A DNA stretch of 64,000 bases from Cyathus striatus. Lineage: Eukaryota; Basidiomycota; Agaricomycetes; Agaricales; Nidulariaceae. Position 1 is the first letter of the stretch. Each line of letters starts with the position of its first letter. Both the position numbers and the translations under genes were made by a program. Positions 35,106 through 45,312 of this stretch are shown one piece after another. The stretch is from assembly GCA_025738555.1 (NCBI GenBank), contig JAOVFP010000008.1:2046001-2110000 (forward strand), read 5' to 3'. The notes under the pieces are model-generated. The model was not told the origin of the DNA and did no database searches. It saw only the letters and a list, made by a program, of their open reading frames with translations.

Positions 35106-36441
35106 CAGTACTTTGCACTCCCCCCCCCCCCTTCACCATGAATTCACATGAATTTCACCAAGAGTTCACATATTCACATGAAATTCACATGAATATCACC
35201 TATTTGACATAAAATTCACATGAAATTCACCTGAAATTACATGAACTTCATGTGATTTTGAATATTTTCTAAAATCATAGGTTCATGAACTTTCATGTAT
35301 TTTAGGTGAAATTAAAGTGAAAATATAGTGAAATTCATTTAAAAACATGGAGAAAATGAATTTATTTATTGATCATGTGACTAATTTACATATTACAAAG
35401 CAACAGTAGTATTACATAATATGCCCTAATTTCCTGCCTTTGCACTCAATGTCCCATCCCCTGCTTTCCCATGCCTCCCGCCCCTCTGCTCACTGTGCAC
35501 CTCATCCTGCTCGTTATCCTGCCCCTCCACTCACTGCACGCCCCATTCCATTTGCTATCTCCACCCCTCTGCTTGCTGCACACCCCATTCCACTCGCTAT
35601 CCCCGCCCCTCCACTCACTGTATGCCCCATCCCACTCGTTATCCTGCCTCTCCGCTCACTACTTCACTCCCTGTGCTCATTGTGTGCCCCAATGCACTTG
35701 CTATCCCGCCTCTCCTGCCATATGCGCTCGTCATCCTGCCCCTCCCGCCCTGCCATCCCACCCCTTGCGCTTGTTGTGCGCCTCCCGCTTTCCCATGCTC
35801 TCATTGTAACTGTATTTGTTCTTGATAGGGAAGGAGAAGGGGGAGTAAAATAGAGGAGGAGTGAAATAGAGGAGTGAAGATGGAAGGATCAGATAGTGGT
35901 AGGGAGGGAAGAGGGAGTGGGGAGAGGGAGGGGAGAAAGGAGTTAATGATGGTGATGTGGCAAGAAGCAAGAATTAACAATGGTGCGACGTCTTTGGTCA
36001 TGTGATATTTCAATCATGTGACAAAGTATTAGAAAGCGGAGGGTTGATAGAGGTATATAGTGTGGGAAAAAACTTTTCTACACAAGTCTTCATGGTGTAG
36101 TGGTAAATTACTGTACTGTGGGAAAAAACATTAGTCATCACTCCGAGGCTGTTGGTTCAATTCTGACTGGGGTTATTATTTACTATGTACATTTATTTTT
36201 ATTATTAGTAAGCAACACTACGAAATACAATTGAAGCTCATTACTATTGTATAAGCTTCACATGAATTTCTGGTGAATTTTATGTGAATTTCACCAAGCA
36301 ACATGAATGTCTGGTGAAAAATTCATGTGAAGATCAAGTGAATTGGTGAAGTTCATGTGAAATTCATGTGAAATTCACATGAAATTGTTAGCAGTGTTCT
36401 CACTGAAATTCAGGTGTAAGGGGGGGGAGTGTAAAGAGCTC
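35106..36441. mobile_element. TIR element E3, non-autonomous (1336 bp)
   Basis: The left end is CAGTACTTTGCACTCCCCC; the right end read inward is GAGCTCTTTACACTCCCCC. Flanks are GATCTCTG (35098-35105) and AATCTCTG (36442-36449), an 8-bp duplication with one mismatch. Subterminal zones of TTCACATGAA/TTCATGTGAA units lie at about 35140-35340 and 36245-36420. The interior has a C-rich low-complexity block (35455-35810) and a tRNA-like module (36085-36172). It lacks the genes of the 8.1-kb element E5, whose ends and subterminal repeats it shares, so it is probably a deletion derivative. Confidence 0.85.
36085..36172 (+). other. tRNA-like module in E3
   Basis: Contains an A-box-like TGGTGTAGTGGTAAATTACTG (from 36093) and a B-box-like GGTTCAATTC (36154-36163) with a possible 5-bp T-stem (GTTGG/CTGAC). 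The acceptor stem does not pair convincingly, so this is tRNA-derived rather than a tRNA gene. It lies about 270 bp inside the right end. Confidence 0.55.
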
Positions 36442-36479
36442 AATCTCTGGCACCACTTGTGGTGTGCTGCTTGTCAAAA

Positions 36480-37925
36480 TCAGACATACTCCTCTTCTTC
36501 CTCCTCTTCCTCTTTGGTGCTTGTCCTCCCCAAACTGTAGACATCTGTGTTATCATCTGATTCATCTCTGCTCTCATCCACTTGGTTTAAATTTAGCTTA
36601 GGCAGAGGAATTTTAGCTTCCAAAGGGCCTCTCTTTGGCTTGTCCCACCTAGGAGCTTGTCCTAGCTCTGCTCTCTCATCACTCTCCACCTCCCAGTCAT
36701 ACATAAACTCTTTGAAGCATTCTTTGAGCTTATTATTTCGATTTTTTCAATGCTGATCTTGCTGTTTCTATTTCTCCATGCATGCATGGTATTCAACACA
36801 AGCATTTTTCTTTCATGCTTTTTCCTGTTCCTGAGCATCTTCCAGACTATGTGCCACAACCATATCAATGAACTCAGGATCTGTTACTAGTCTTGAAAGC
36901 CCATCTCACATAGGTTTTGATCACTTCTGAGCCTTTGATTCCTTCTCAAATAGCTGTTTTCTAACATGAGCACAGTAGGCTGTTTGTAAAATGATTGCAG
37001 CTTGCTGTCCCTGGAGAACCCCCTTCTGGTATGCTGTTTTTATATCAGCTTCTTGAAGTGCTACCTGTAGCAGTCACTCACCTTCTGTAGCTGGCTGTGT
37101 ATCAAGAAGAGAATCTGAGTGTCTCTTGATAAGTGATATCAATAGTGGATCAAGCATAGGAGGTTCAGTTAATGATGTGAGTGGGATGGAATCAAATAGA
37201 GGATGCTCAAGCTTGAGTACATGAGCAAAAGAATCCACAAGAGAAGCTGGTATGCGATCTGTAGTAATTGTATGTTCATGATTTTCAGTAATTGCAGGTT
37301 CATTCTCCTGCTCTGCAGGGATAAGTAAGTCAAGTGTCATATTTGTAAACATTTGGTTAGCATTTTGAAGTGGTGTTGCAAATGTCAGTGGCATTGCAGC
37401 CTGTAGAGTTGTTACTTTACTGGGGGCCATGTCTTTCTTCTGTAAAATATCCCAGTTGAATGGACAAACACCTGTTGCCTGAAATGCAGACTTAACATTG
37501 TCTGGAGTAAGTGCCTTAATGTGGGCTGCACCATATACTTCCAGAAAATTTGTCTTGTCTACTGCACTTCCAGTTTCACATTCTTTAGTGTCATGTTCCT
37601 CTGACCAGCATTTCTTAAAGACACTAAAAATAATCACATCAAGTCCTTGATAGATGGGTAACAGAGGACACTAATGTTATGGTCTCATGCATATTCAAGA
37701 AATTCATGAGTATAGTGCGAGTTGTGCCTGTCTACAAGCAGTAGCCATTGTTGTCCTCTTGCTTTAGCTTTTGTTTTTTTATCAAAATCTTCAATCCAAA
37801 GTTGACCAATTTCCCCATCAGTCCAGCCTTTGCAGGAGTATCCAAGTCTACAAGATGAATTGTTAGCATTTGTACATGCATTGTGTAGATAATTTATAAC
37901 TTACAAAGCCCTTGAAGGGTTATTC
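36480..37925 (-). pseudogene. pogo-type DDE_1 transposase pseudogene, 5'-truncated
   Basis: Reading the minus strand from 37925: LGYSCKGWTDGEIG and FDKKTKAKA lead to LLLVDRHNSHYTHEF (second catalytic Asp region; the family usually has VDGHxSH). After a deletion and frameshift near 37640, 37637-37074 encodes KTNFLEVYGAAHIKALTPDN and SAFQATGVCPFNWDI, a typical pogo/Tigger-like C-terminal core. The tail (36480-36704: RWDKPKRGPLEAKIP, then an acidic end) follows after several stops between 36710 and 37075. The N-terminal DNA-binding and first catalytic regions are missing because element E4 begins at 37926. Confidence 0.8.
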
Positions 37926-38698
37926 CAGTACTTTACACTCCCCCCCCCACTCTGGCCAGACTCTGGGTGGACCTAATATAGTCCAGATAGTCCAGATGGA
38001 CTCCAGCTGAACAAGCAATTGTCCAGGTGGAGTCCTGATGGAATGAATATTGTCCTGGTGTCATCCTGTTGGAGTATATGGAGTCTTGATGGAGTCCTGA
38101 TGGAGTCCTGATGGACTTTGTATTTCCTGTTGGGTCCTGATACCTTAGGTGTGTTCTTAGATAAGGGTCCAGGACTCTGCTGAGTCTTGATGGACTTTGT
38201 ATTTTCTGTTGGGTCCTGATATCTTAGGTGTGTTCTTAGGTAAGGGTCCAGGACTCTGCTGAGTCCTGATGAAATCCTGATGGACTTTGTATTTTCTGTT
38301 GGGTCCTAATATCTTAGGTGTGTTCTTAGGTAAGGGTCCAGGACTCCAGGTGGACTCCAGGTGGACTTCACAAGGAATTAGGTGTATTGTGTTGAGTATA
38401 ACAATAATATATTATTATAAGTAAGGGTTCAGGATTCCAGGTGAATTCCAGGTGGACTTAACAAGGAATGTAGAGCACTTGCACTTACTATTACACCTGA
38501 GGAATATTATTACCACTAGATTTTAGACAAACATTAGAGACCTTTACTCTTTACTATTACTACTTGGTTGTCATGCTGACATGATGTGACTAAGTACTTC
38601 CATTATTATTACACTTAGGGGGTATTATTATTATAATCATTAATATTACTATTACCTATTACATTTTTCACACTATATATAAAAATATTACATAGAAA

Positions 38699-39598
38699 TT
38701 ATATTTCAGTACCATCATCAAGTTCTAGATCTTCACTAATAATGCTAAAATTTTGACAGTTTTGCCATTTTATTACATGTTGAGTATGATGAAAGATCAT
38801 AGAATGTATGAACCAATTAAAGTTACTTGGAGTCATGCATTTCATTATAGATTCAAATCCACCAAGCCACGAATTCAGCTGTTCACAAGCTTGTGTATTG
38901 AAAGCTCATTTATGATATATTTCACCATTTCTATCTTGTGCCATGTAAACAAGATTTGGTGCAGAACCATCTTGAGGTGCAGGATTACACCACTTCCTAC
39001 AAAGGTAATCATCTGAGTGATGATTTGTACAATGATACCCATCCACTACAAAGCAACTACCTTTAAACCAATATACCCAACTTCCATTTGCAACTGCTGT
39101 TCTAAGAACCTTACATGCCTTGTCAATACATATATAATCTGGTCTTGATTCTTCATTAGGAAAAACATCTTCTAAGAACTTAAGTATATTGGTTGCTGAC
39201 TCTGACTTGTATAAATACATATAATACATATGCAGTAAGATCAGGAACACCCTCTGCATCTGCAGCAGCATCCTCAGCTGCTTTCTTTTCTGAAGTTTTC
39301 CTACAAAATTATTAGTGAGGCAGTGGAAGAAAGATCTGAAACCATACCGAGTTTTTTTGCCTTTTTTGCCTTTTATGATCTTTTTAACCTGTTTTTCCTG
39401 CACATTTTCAGCTTCCTCTTCATCTGAGATGGGTATATTGGCCTTCTTTGTTGGTGGCTGAGCTGTGAGATCAGCAGCAGAAGTACCACGCTTGCGAGAC
39501 TCTGTGCAAGTCTCATGTGTAGCTGATGGTGGTGCAGATTCAGTAGGAAGGATACTGGAAGCCTGAGTGGTAGCAGAGCAAGTAGAGCAATGAGCCAT
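38699..39598 (-). pseudogene. Fused passenger/CxC6 gene of E4
   Basis: The start is the ATG at 39598 (MAHCSTCSATTQASS). Exon 1 is 39348-39598, ending in a basic KKIIKGKKGKKTR region. Intron 39301-39347 (GTATGG...TAG) is followed by exon 2 from 39300 (KTSEKKAAEDAAADAE). It then runs into the C-terminal half of a CxC6-type protein: KSESATNILKFLEDVFP, YICIDKACKVLR, FVVDGYHCTNH, LCRKWCNPAPQDGSAPN. A TGA at 38906 interrupts where related genes have Arg (KRAFNTQ), after which the frame continues AFNTQACEQLNSWLGGFE to a stop at 38699. The TGA is what a C-to-T change of CGA would give. The fusion shows an internal deletion relative to the two-gene element E5. Confidence 0.75.
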
Positions 39599-39939
39599 TG
39601 TGTGGAAATGTGTTAGAATGCTTTGAAATGGTGAGATGGTGGTGGTTGAGAAGAAAGAGATGGGGATTGATGCATAGCAATGACTTGGAAGGTGCACAGC
39701 ACACACATGATCAAAAGACTAAAAATATGTGGCCTTTCATAGGCTATACTAGACACAGATAAATATATATTGTATTTGATTGGCTACAGAACATGAATAC
39801 ATAATCTACTCGGCCTTCCTCTCCCCGAAACACAGCCTCAAAGCAGGACAGCGCAGGGGAAGGAGGTGGGGGTGGAGACAGTGCAGGAGGAGGAGGCAAG
39901 AGGGTAGAGATGAGGGGGAGACAACAAGGGGGAGATGAC

Positions 39940-40790
39940 ACCTACGCTCGTCACTTGTGAGACGGCACATGGGGAGAAGACGAGGGGGAGGAGATGAGGG
40001 GAAGAAGACGAGGGGGAGATGATACCTATGCTCATCACTTGTGAGATGGTGCAGGGGGAGGAGATGAGGGGAGACAACGCCTATGCCCGTCACTTGTGAG
40101 ACAGCATGGGGGGAGGAGACGAGGGGGAGATGAGGGGGAGACAACGCCTACGCTCATCACTTATGAGACGGCGCAGGGGGAGGAGACGAGGGGGAGATGC
40201 TACGCTCATCACTTGCGAGACGGTGCAGGTGGAGGAGGCGAGGAGGAGACAAGGGGGGGCAATGCCTATGCTCGCCACTTGCGAGACGGCGCAGGGGGAG
40301 GAGGCAAGGGGGTGGAGATCCTCGTCACTTGCGAGACGAGGTGGTGGGAGAAGGTGGGGGGCATGCGCTTGTCATTTGCAAGACAAAGCGCAGGGGATGG
40401 TCACTCATCCTTGTCATTTGTGAGATGAGGTGGTGGGAGGAGGAAGGAGACATGTGCTCATTGTTTGTGAGATGAGGCACAGGGGAGGAAGAAGGGGGAC
40501 GGCCACTTGTCATCATCACTTGCGAGACAAGGCAGTGGGAGGAGGAAAGGGACGTGCACTCGTCATTTGTGAGACAAGGCGCAGGGGAGGAGGCGAGGGG
40601 GTGAAGATAGCGTATGTGCTCATTGCTTGTGAGATGGTGCAGGTGAAGGAGGTGAGGGAGGAGATGAGGGGTGGAGGTGGCATGTGCTCATCACTTGCAA
40701 GGCGGCAGCACATGGGAAAGAGCCGAGGGGGTGGATACGATATATGCACTCATCACTTGCAAAACAGCGCAGGTGAAGGAAGAGAAGATG
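39940..40790. repeat. G-rich minisatellite in E4
   Basis: About 13-15 diverged units of 50-70 bp with the core TCATCACTTGCGAGACGGCG followed by a GGGGGAGGAGACGAGGG tract. ORFs across it on either strand are repeat artefacts. Confidence 0.9.
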
Positions 40791-40904
40791 AGACGAAAAA
40801 AACATACCTGTAACCTGTATGTGTTCTCACACGCACGACCTTCACACCAAGCTGCACCTATTATTTATCTTGTAATCGATTCGTCACCTGCCGAAACAGA
40901 TAGT

Positions 40905-41115
40905 TCGAGGCGATGACATGGGACCATAGTGTGGGCTTGAGGCGATGATGTGAGACCGTGAGTGGGCTTGATGTGATGATGTGGGACCGTGAGTAGGCTT
41001 GAGGCGACGATGAAGTGGGAATGTTGAGGCTGGTGCTAGGCGACAAAGAGGAAATGGTGAGGTGGGCTTGAGGCAACAACGTGGGAGCTTGAGTCGTTGA
41101 TGTGGGAGGGCGAGG
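40905..41115. repeat. Short-unit repeat in E4
   Basis: Units of about 35 bp of the type GTGGGCTTGAGGCGATGATG...GGGACCGTGA, diverging toward 41110. Confidence 0.75.
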
Positions 41116-41218
41116 CGCTGATGTGAGAGAAAAAAAAATGCACTGGGAAAAAACGTACCATATGAGGAAAGTGCAATATCGCTGGTAGTTATGTAACATG
41201 GTGAAAATAAATATAGTA

Positions 41219-41300
41219 AGGCCGCTTGGTATAGTGGTATATTGTACACTTTATTATCTCATGTGATCTCTCTGTAGTGTGAGGGTTCAATTCGTGCTTG
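41219..41300 (+). other. tRNA-like module in E4
   Basis: A-box-like TTGGTATAGTGGTATATTG (from 41226) and B-box-like GGGTTCAATTCG (41283-41294). It lies about 400 bp inside the right end, in the same relative place and strand as in E3 and E5, followed by AT-rich sequence and an AGTAAG motif. Confidence 0.55.
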
Positions 41301-43113
41301 TTGCAAAATTCTTATTCTATATTAATAATACATACAACTAGTAATAGTAAGTAACTGAGCCAGTACATTAGTAAAGTAAATGTAGTCTGGTTCTGCCATA
41401 GGTCCAGCTGGAGTCCAGGTGAATTCCGAAAGGATTTGGTCTGCCGGAATTCCTGCTGAACTGGCCGGACTCCCACTAACAAATGGATTCCAGCCGGACT
41501 CCTGGTGGACTCCAGGTGGACTTGAACTGGACTGGACTTGAAAAAATTGGCAGGACTTGCAGCTAAAATGAGTCCAGCTGGAGTCCAGCTGGATTCCAAG
41601 GACTATCTGGAAAATCCTTGGAGTCTGTCCAGATAGTCTGTGGAATCCACGGAGTCCACCCGGAGTCCAGCCGGAATGGGGGGGGGAGTGTAAAGACCTC
41701 CTAAGCCCTGATACATGGGAATCTGTTACAGTGACCAAGAAAAAGAATAAAGTTAAGAAATTTTTAGCAAACATTTTAAAATAAAGAGATAGCCCAATCT
41801 TTAGTCAAGGTTCCATATATTCATACTATTAGTTCCAATATATCCCTTCTTTCAATTCATCAGACAATTTCTAACTATGCTACTTGTAGATTACTTTTTA
41901 GTTTCTCTACCTGTTATCTGTTATTCCCTTACAATTGGCTTTTACTGAGTAACATAGTCTTCCATTGTGAAAGAATTAACTCAAGAGCAAGTAAAAAGTG
42001 ACTTCCTAGAACATTGTAGTTAGTAAAGTAAAATAATATCAAATACTTATCTTGGTTAAATTGAGATTATGTGTAAATGCTTCCTATTGACTTGTAACTC
42101 AGAAAACTCACTGTTAAGCTAGGGCTTAGTAATTTCCAATACTCTTATGTAACCATATTACATAAATACCAAAACGAGCTTAATTTGCAGTTCCTGAAAA
42201 AATTATAAATGTTATTAAAAGTTGTCAATAGTCTATGATGGTCAAAGTTCATATTTATATTGCCATGCAACTTTTTGCATAAGGTCACAAATTTTTACAT
42301 GAGGCTAAAAGTCTTCAGCACAACTTTTCTTCAGCTGTAGAGGTCCATGAAGTTCTAATGGGTCATGTTTACTTTAGTTTATGTTACTCAATATAAATAC
42401 TATACCCTCACATATTGTACTCTAGCTCTTACGTTGTGCCTTCATCATGGACAATAATAACAACTGGTCCAAAGTACATTGCATATCTGTATGATTCCAT
42501 AGAGGATAATAACCTCTACACTTTTTTACTTCACCACTCTTATTGTCTACTCACTCATCTCTTACCTTTGACTTTGATCTTTTCTTATCACCATCAAGAT
42601 CAAGGAATGCTTATAGCACTCCTGATGGGTTACTGCTGACAATGTGTTGTCAGAGAGTATGAAATCCCTATCAGTGACCAAGTCATATACTCCACCTGCA
42701 GATACAAAACTGACAGAAAGTCAGGAATCTTCCAGTACTTTGCACTCCCCCCCCCCTTCACCATGAATTCATGTGAATTTCACATGAATTTCACCTTCAC
42801 ATACAATATTCCAAAACCATCAAATTTAAGTGAAAATTAGGTCATTGAAAATTAGGTGTCATTCATGTGAATTTCACATGAATATTAGATGAATTATAGG
42901 CTATTTAGTACTGATAAAGATAAGTACAATTAACATATAGTTTTACATGAGTACATTTGTATTATAGAAGTTTACCTTATGATACTTAGAATAAAATAAA
43001 GTTTACTTAAAATGTGATAAATTATAGTGAAATCAAACTAATCATTTAATGCTCTACACAAAATAGTCTACAATTTACAATTTACAACCTACATGTACTC
43101 TTCCTTCTCATTT

Positions 43114-45180
43114 TCAAATAAATCTTTTTTGCTGCTTGTTCAATACATGCTGTGTGTGATAAAACAACATAGCATGCAAAAACCAGTTAAAGTTTGATAC
43201 AGTCATTCTTTTCAGTATTGATTCAAATCCACCAAGCCAAGCATTGAGTTGTTCACAAGCCTTTAATAATATTAATATTGAATACAACTTAAAGTACTTA
43301 AGCTCACCTGTGTATTAAAAGCTCTTTTGAAATATCGATTTCATTATGATCATGATCAATTACTACAAGATTAGGAGCAGAACCATCATTAGGTGCAGGA
43401 TTGCAGTATGTGTGGCAAAGATCATCATCTGCTTTATGGTTTGTATAGTGATAACTGTCAACAACAAATCGACTTGTATCAAGCCAAATATGATGAATGG
43501 CATTGTTTACAATGAAACGAAGAACAAGACATGCTTTATCAATGCATATATATGCTGGTCGTAATTTAGGATCAGGAAAAACCATATTTAAAAATTCCAA
43601 AATATGTCTTGAGGATTCAGACTTGACAAATTTTGTCCATGCAATGACAACACCACATGGAGCACAAATTGTCTCTACACAGTAATAATGGTTTGGAGAA
43701 AAGTATGTTTTATGAGTATAAAAATCATCATTATTCTGTTCTTCATCATGTGACTGATTGGTACGATTTATTCTAGGTAGCCAAGACAAATTCTCATTGT
43801 GATGTTGTAATGCTTGTCTTAGTCCAGAAAGACCTGCTGAGCTGTAATTTGAATGGTGTTTATTCCATATTTCTTGATGAGTTTCACATGCTTCAGTACC
43901 ATGAACCTTCTGTCTGGTACAATCTTTCACACGACACTTTGCTCCATATTGAATATTATGATATCCACAGAATACACCACCACAGTGATTGGTTACATTA
44001 GCAGAACAGCCTTCCATTGCACAGTGAACTGGTCCCATTACAACACCATCAATAACAACCATTTTTACTGGAGAAGCCATTTCAGATGCTGCATTATTGT
44101 TTATATTATTCATAGTATCTGCAGTTGATTTATGTGGTTGAGTACACTCTGCACAGCTGTGGTTTGAAGCCACATTTATTCTTCCACTCCAAGATATTCA
44201 TATGCTTTTATAGTAACATCTTTAGTGGATAGACCATCATGAACCACAAATTGTTTATTGGATGCTGTGCTCACATTGCAAATTGATTCTTCTATAAATG
44301 CATCCCAAACTTGTCGGCGACTTAACTCATTATTATCACCATAGCTATTTGTCCAGAACTCTGCATAAGCAGCAGTAGATGTATGAAAACTATATGTAGC
44401 ATTCATAACTGCTTTTGAGAATACACGATCTACCCATAAATGTGTCCCAATTTTAACATAGCGTGCATTATTCAAATATTCTGTCTGGGGCTCTTGACCA
44501 TTAATATTAATATGCTTATGATCTGCATAGTAAATTGTATTACAATTTGAACAATGACCAGTTAATATATATGTGTTGTAGTACAATTTTGTTCCTTCAA
44601 TTAAAGTAACTTTAGGAATATCAGAATATTTTGAATTTTGTCTTAATGAATGACCTTCACAAGATACTGTAACACATCACATAGATGTTGGGCATACAAG
44701 ACATACAGGAGTAATTTTTTTCTCAGAAATAGGCCCAAGTTCCTGGGTAAATCCATCATCATCATAAAGATGCAGCTTTAAAAATTTTGCAAATTTATCC
44801 AGCTTAATTGCAATTTCAGAAATTATTTCATCATCATCAACTATGGTTGGAATCTCATTTTCTGAAAATAAATACTTTGTTTTATCACCAAGAACAGTTT
44901 GAATAGTAGTTGCTAATACATTCATCCAACTTGAGATTTGAGTTCTTCGATCATTTCCTTCATGATACTGCTGCCTTGCATGCAGATTTTGCAATTCAAC
45001 ATTTTTTGTTAATGTAAATGGTGGAAATAAAACAGTTGATAAGCTTATTTTTGAACCAGATGTTTCTTGAATAAATGAACTAAATTTAGCAAACTTCAGC
45101 ATAGGAAATTCTTGTTCAGGTCCAATACCATAAGCCATAGGTAAATATGCTAGTGCAATCAACCAATAATATTGCATCAC
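43114..45180 (-). pseudogene. CxC5-CxC6 protein of E5, candidate DDE transposase, decayed
   Basis: From about 45180 the frame encodes a CxC5-type region (CLVCPTSM, TGA at 44677, CVTVSCEGHS, then GHCSNCNTIYYADH) continuing to 44176. After a frame change comes the CxC6 region (HSCAECTQPHKSTAD, HCAMEGCSANVTNHCGGVFC, CRVKDCTRQKVHGTEACETH), then CAPCGVVIAWTKFVKSES. The C-terminal half has YICIDKACLVLR (Asp, about 43540), FVVDSYHYTNH (Asp, about 43455) and, after an intron 43261-43307, ACEQLNAWLGGFE (Glu at 43252-43254); stop at 43114. This D-D-E order with DxYH...H...C resembles the KDZ-type gene at 12.6-15.7 kb. Lesions: one TGA and two frame changes (near 44174 and 43325), unless unseen introns explain the shifts. 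A related intact protein elsewhere would be needed for activity. Confidence 0.8.
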
Positions 45181-45312
45181 TATTGCATAATAGATTTGAA
45201 GAAGCCATACACAGATATAGAGAAAACTAAAAGTACATTGAATACAAATTTAAAAGTAAAACATGCTATCTTTCACAACTTTACTTACTTATTCTTTATA
45301 CCAGATCCTTTC

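Larger units (their letters stand above)
37926..41700. mobile_element. TIR element E4 (3.8 kb), internally deleted relative of E5
   Basis: The left end is CAGTACTTTACACTCCCCC; the right end read inward is GAGGTCTTTACACTCCCCC. Subterminal zones consist of GAGTCCAGGTGGACTCC-type dyad units (about 37950-38470 and 41400-41680). It carries a minus-strand gene fusing a passenger-type N-terminus to the CxC6 C-terminus, two G-rich minisatellites, and a tRNA-like module near the right end. Flanks do not match: the left side is the pogo pseudogene, the right side the duplicated NACHT gene tail. The 8 bp outside each end (GGTTATTC, CTAAGCCC) share no duplication. Confidence 0.85.

Noticed and set aside
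35116..35131. C homopolymer runs at element ends as sequencing artefacts
   Set aside because: C or G runs recur at both ends of three independent elements in matching orientation, so they are part of the termini, though exact lengths may be unreliable.
35440..36013. Overlapping Pro/His/Ser-rich ORFs inside E3
   Set aside because: They come from the C-rich low-complexity block and exist in several frames and both strands.
36085..36172. A genuine tRNA gene
   Set aside because: A- and B-box-like words exist, but the acceptor stem and anticodon arm do not pair properly; the same holds for 41219-41300 and 50406-50490.
39744..40916. Many ORFs on both strands in the G-rich region of E4
   Set aside because: Every frame is open because of the minisatellite unit; none has motifs or starts that would support a gene.
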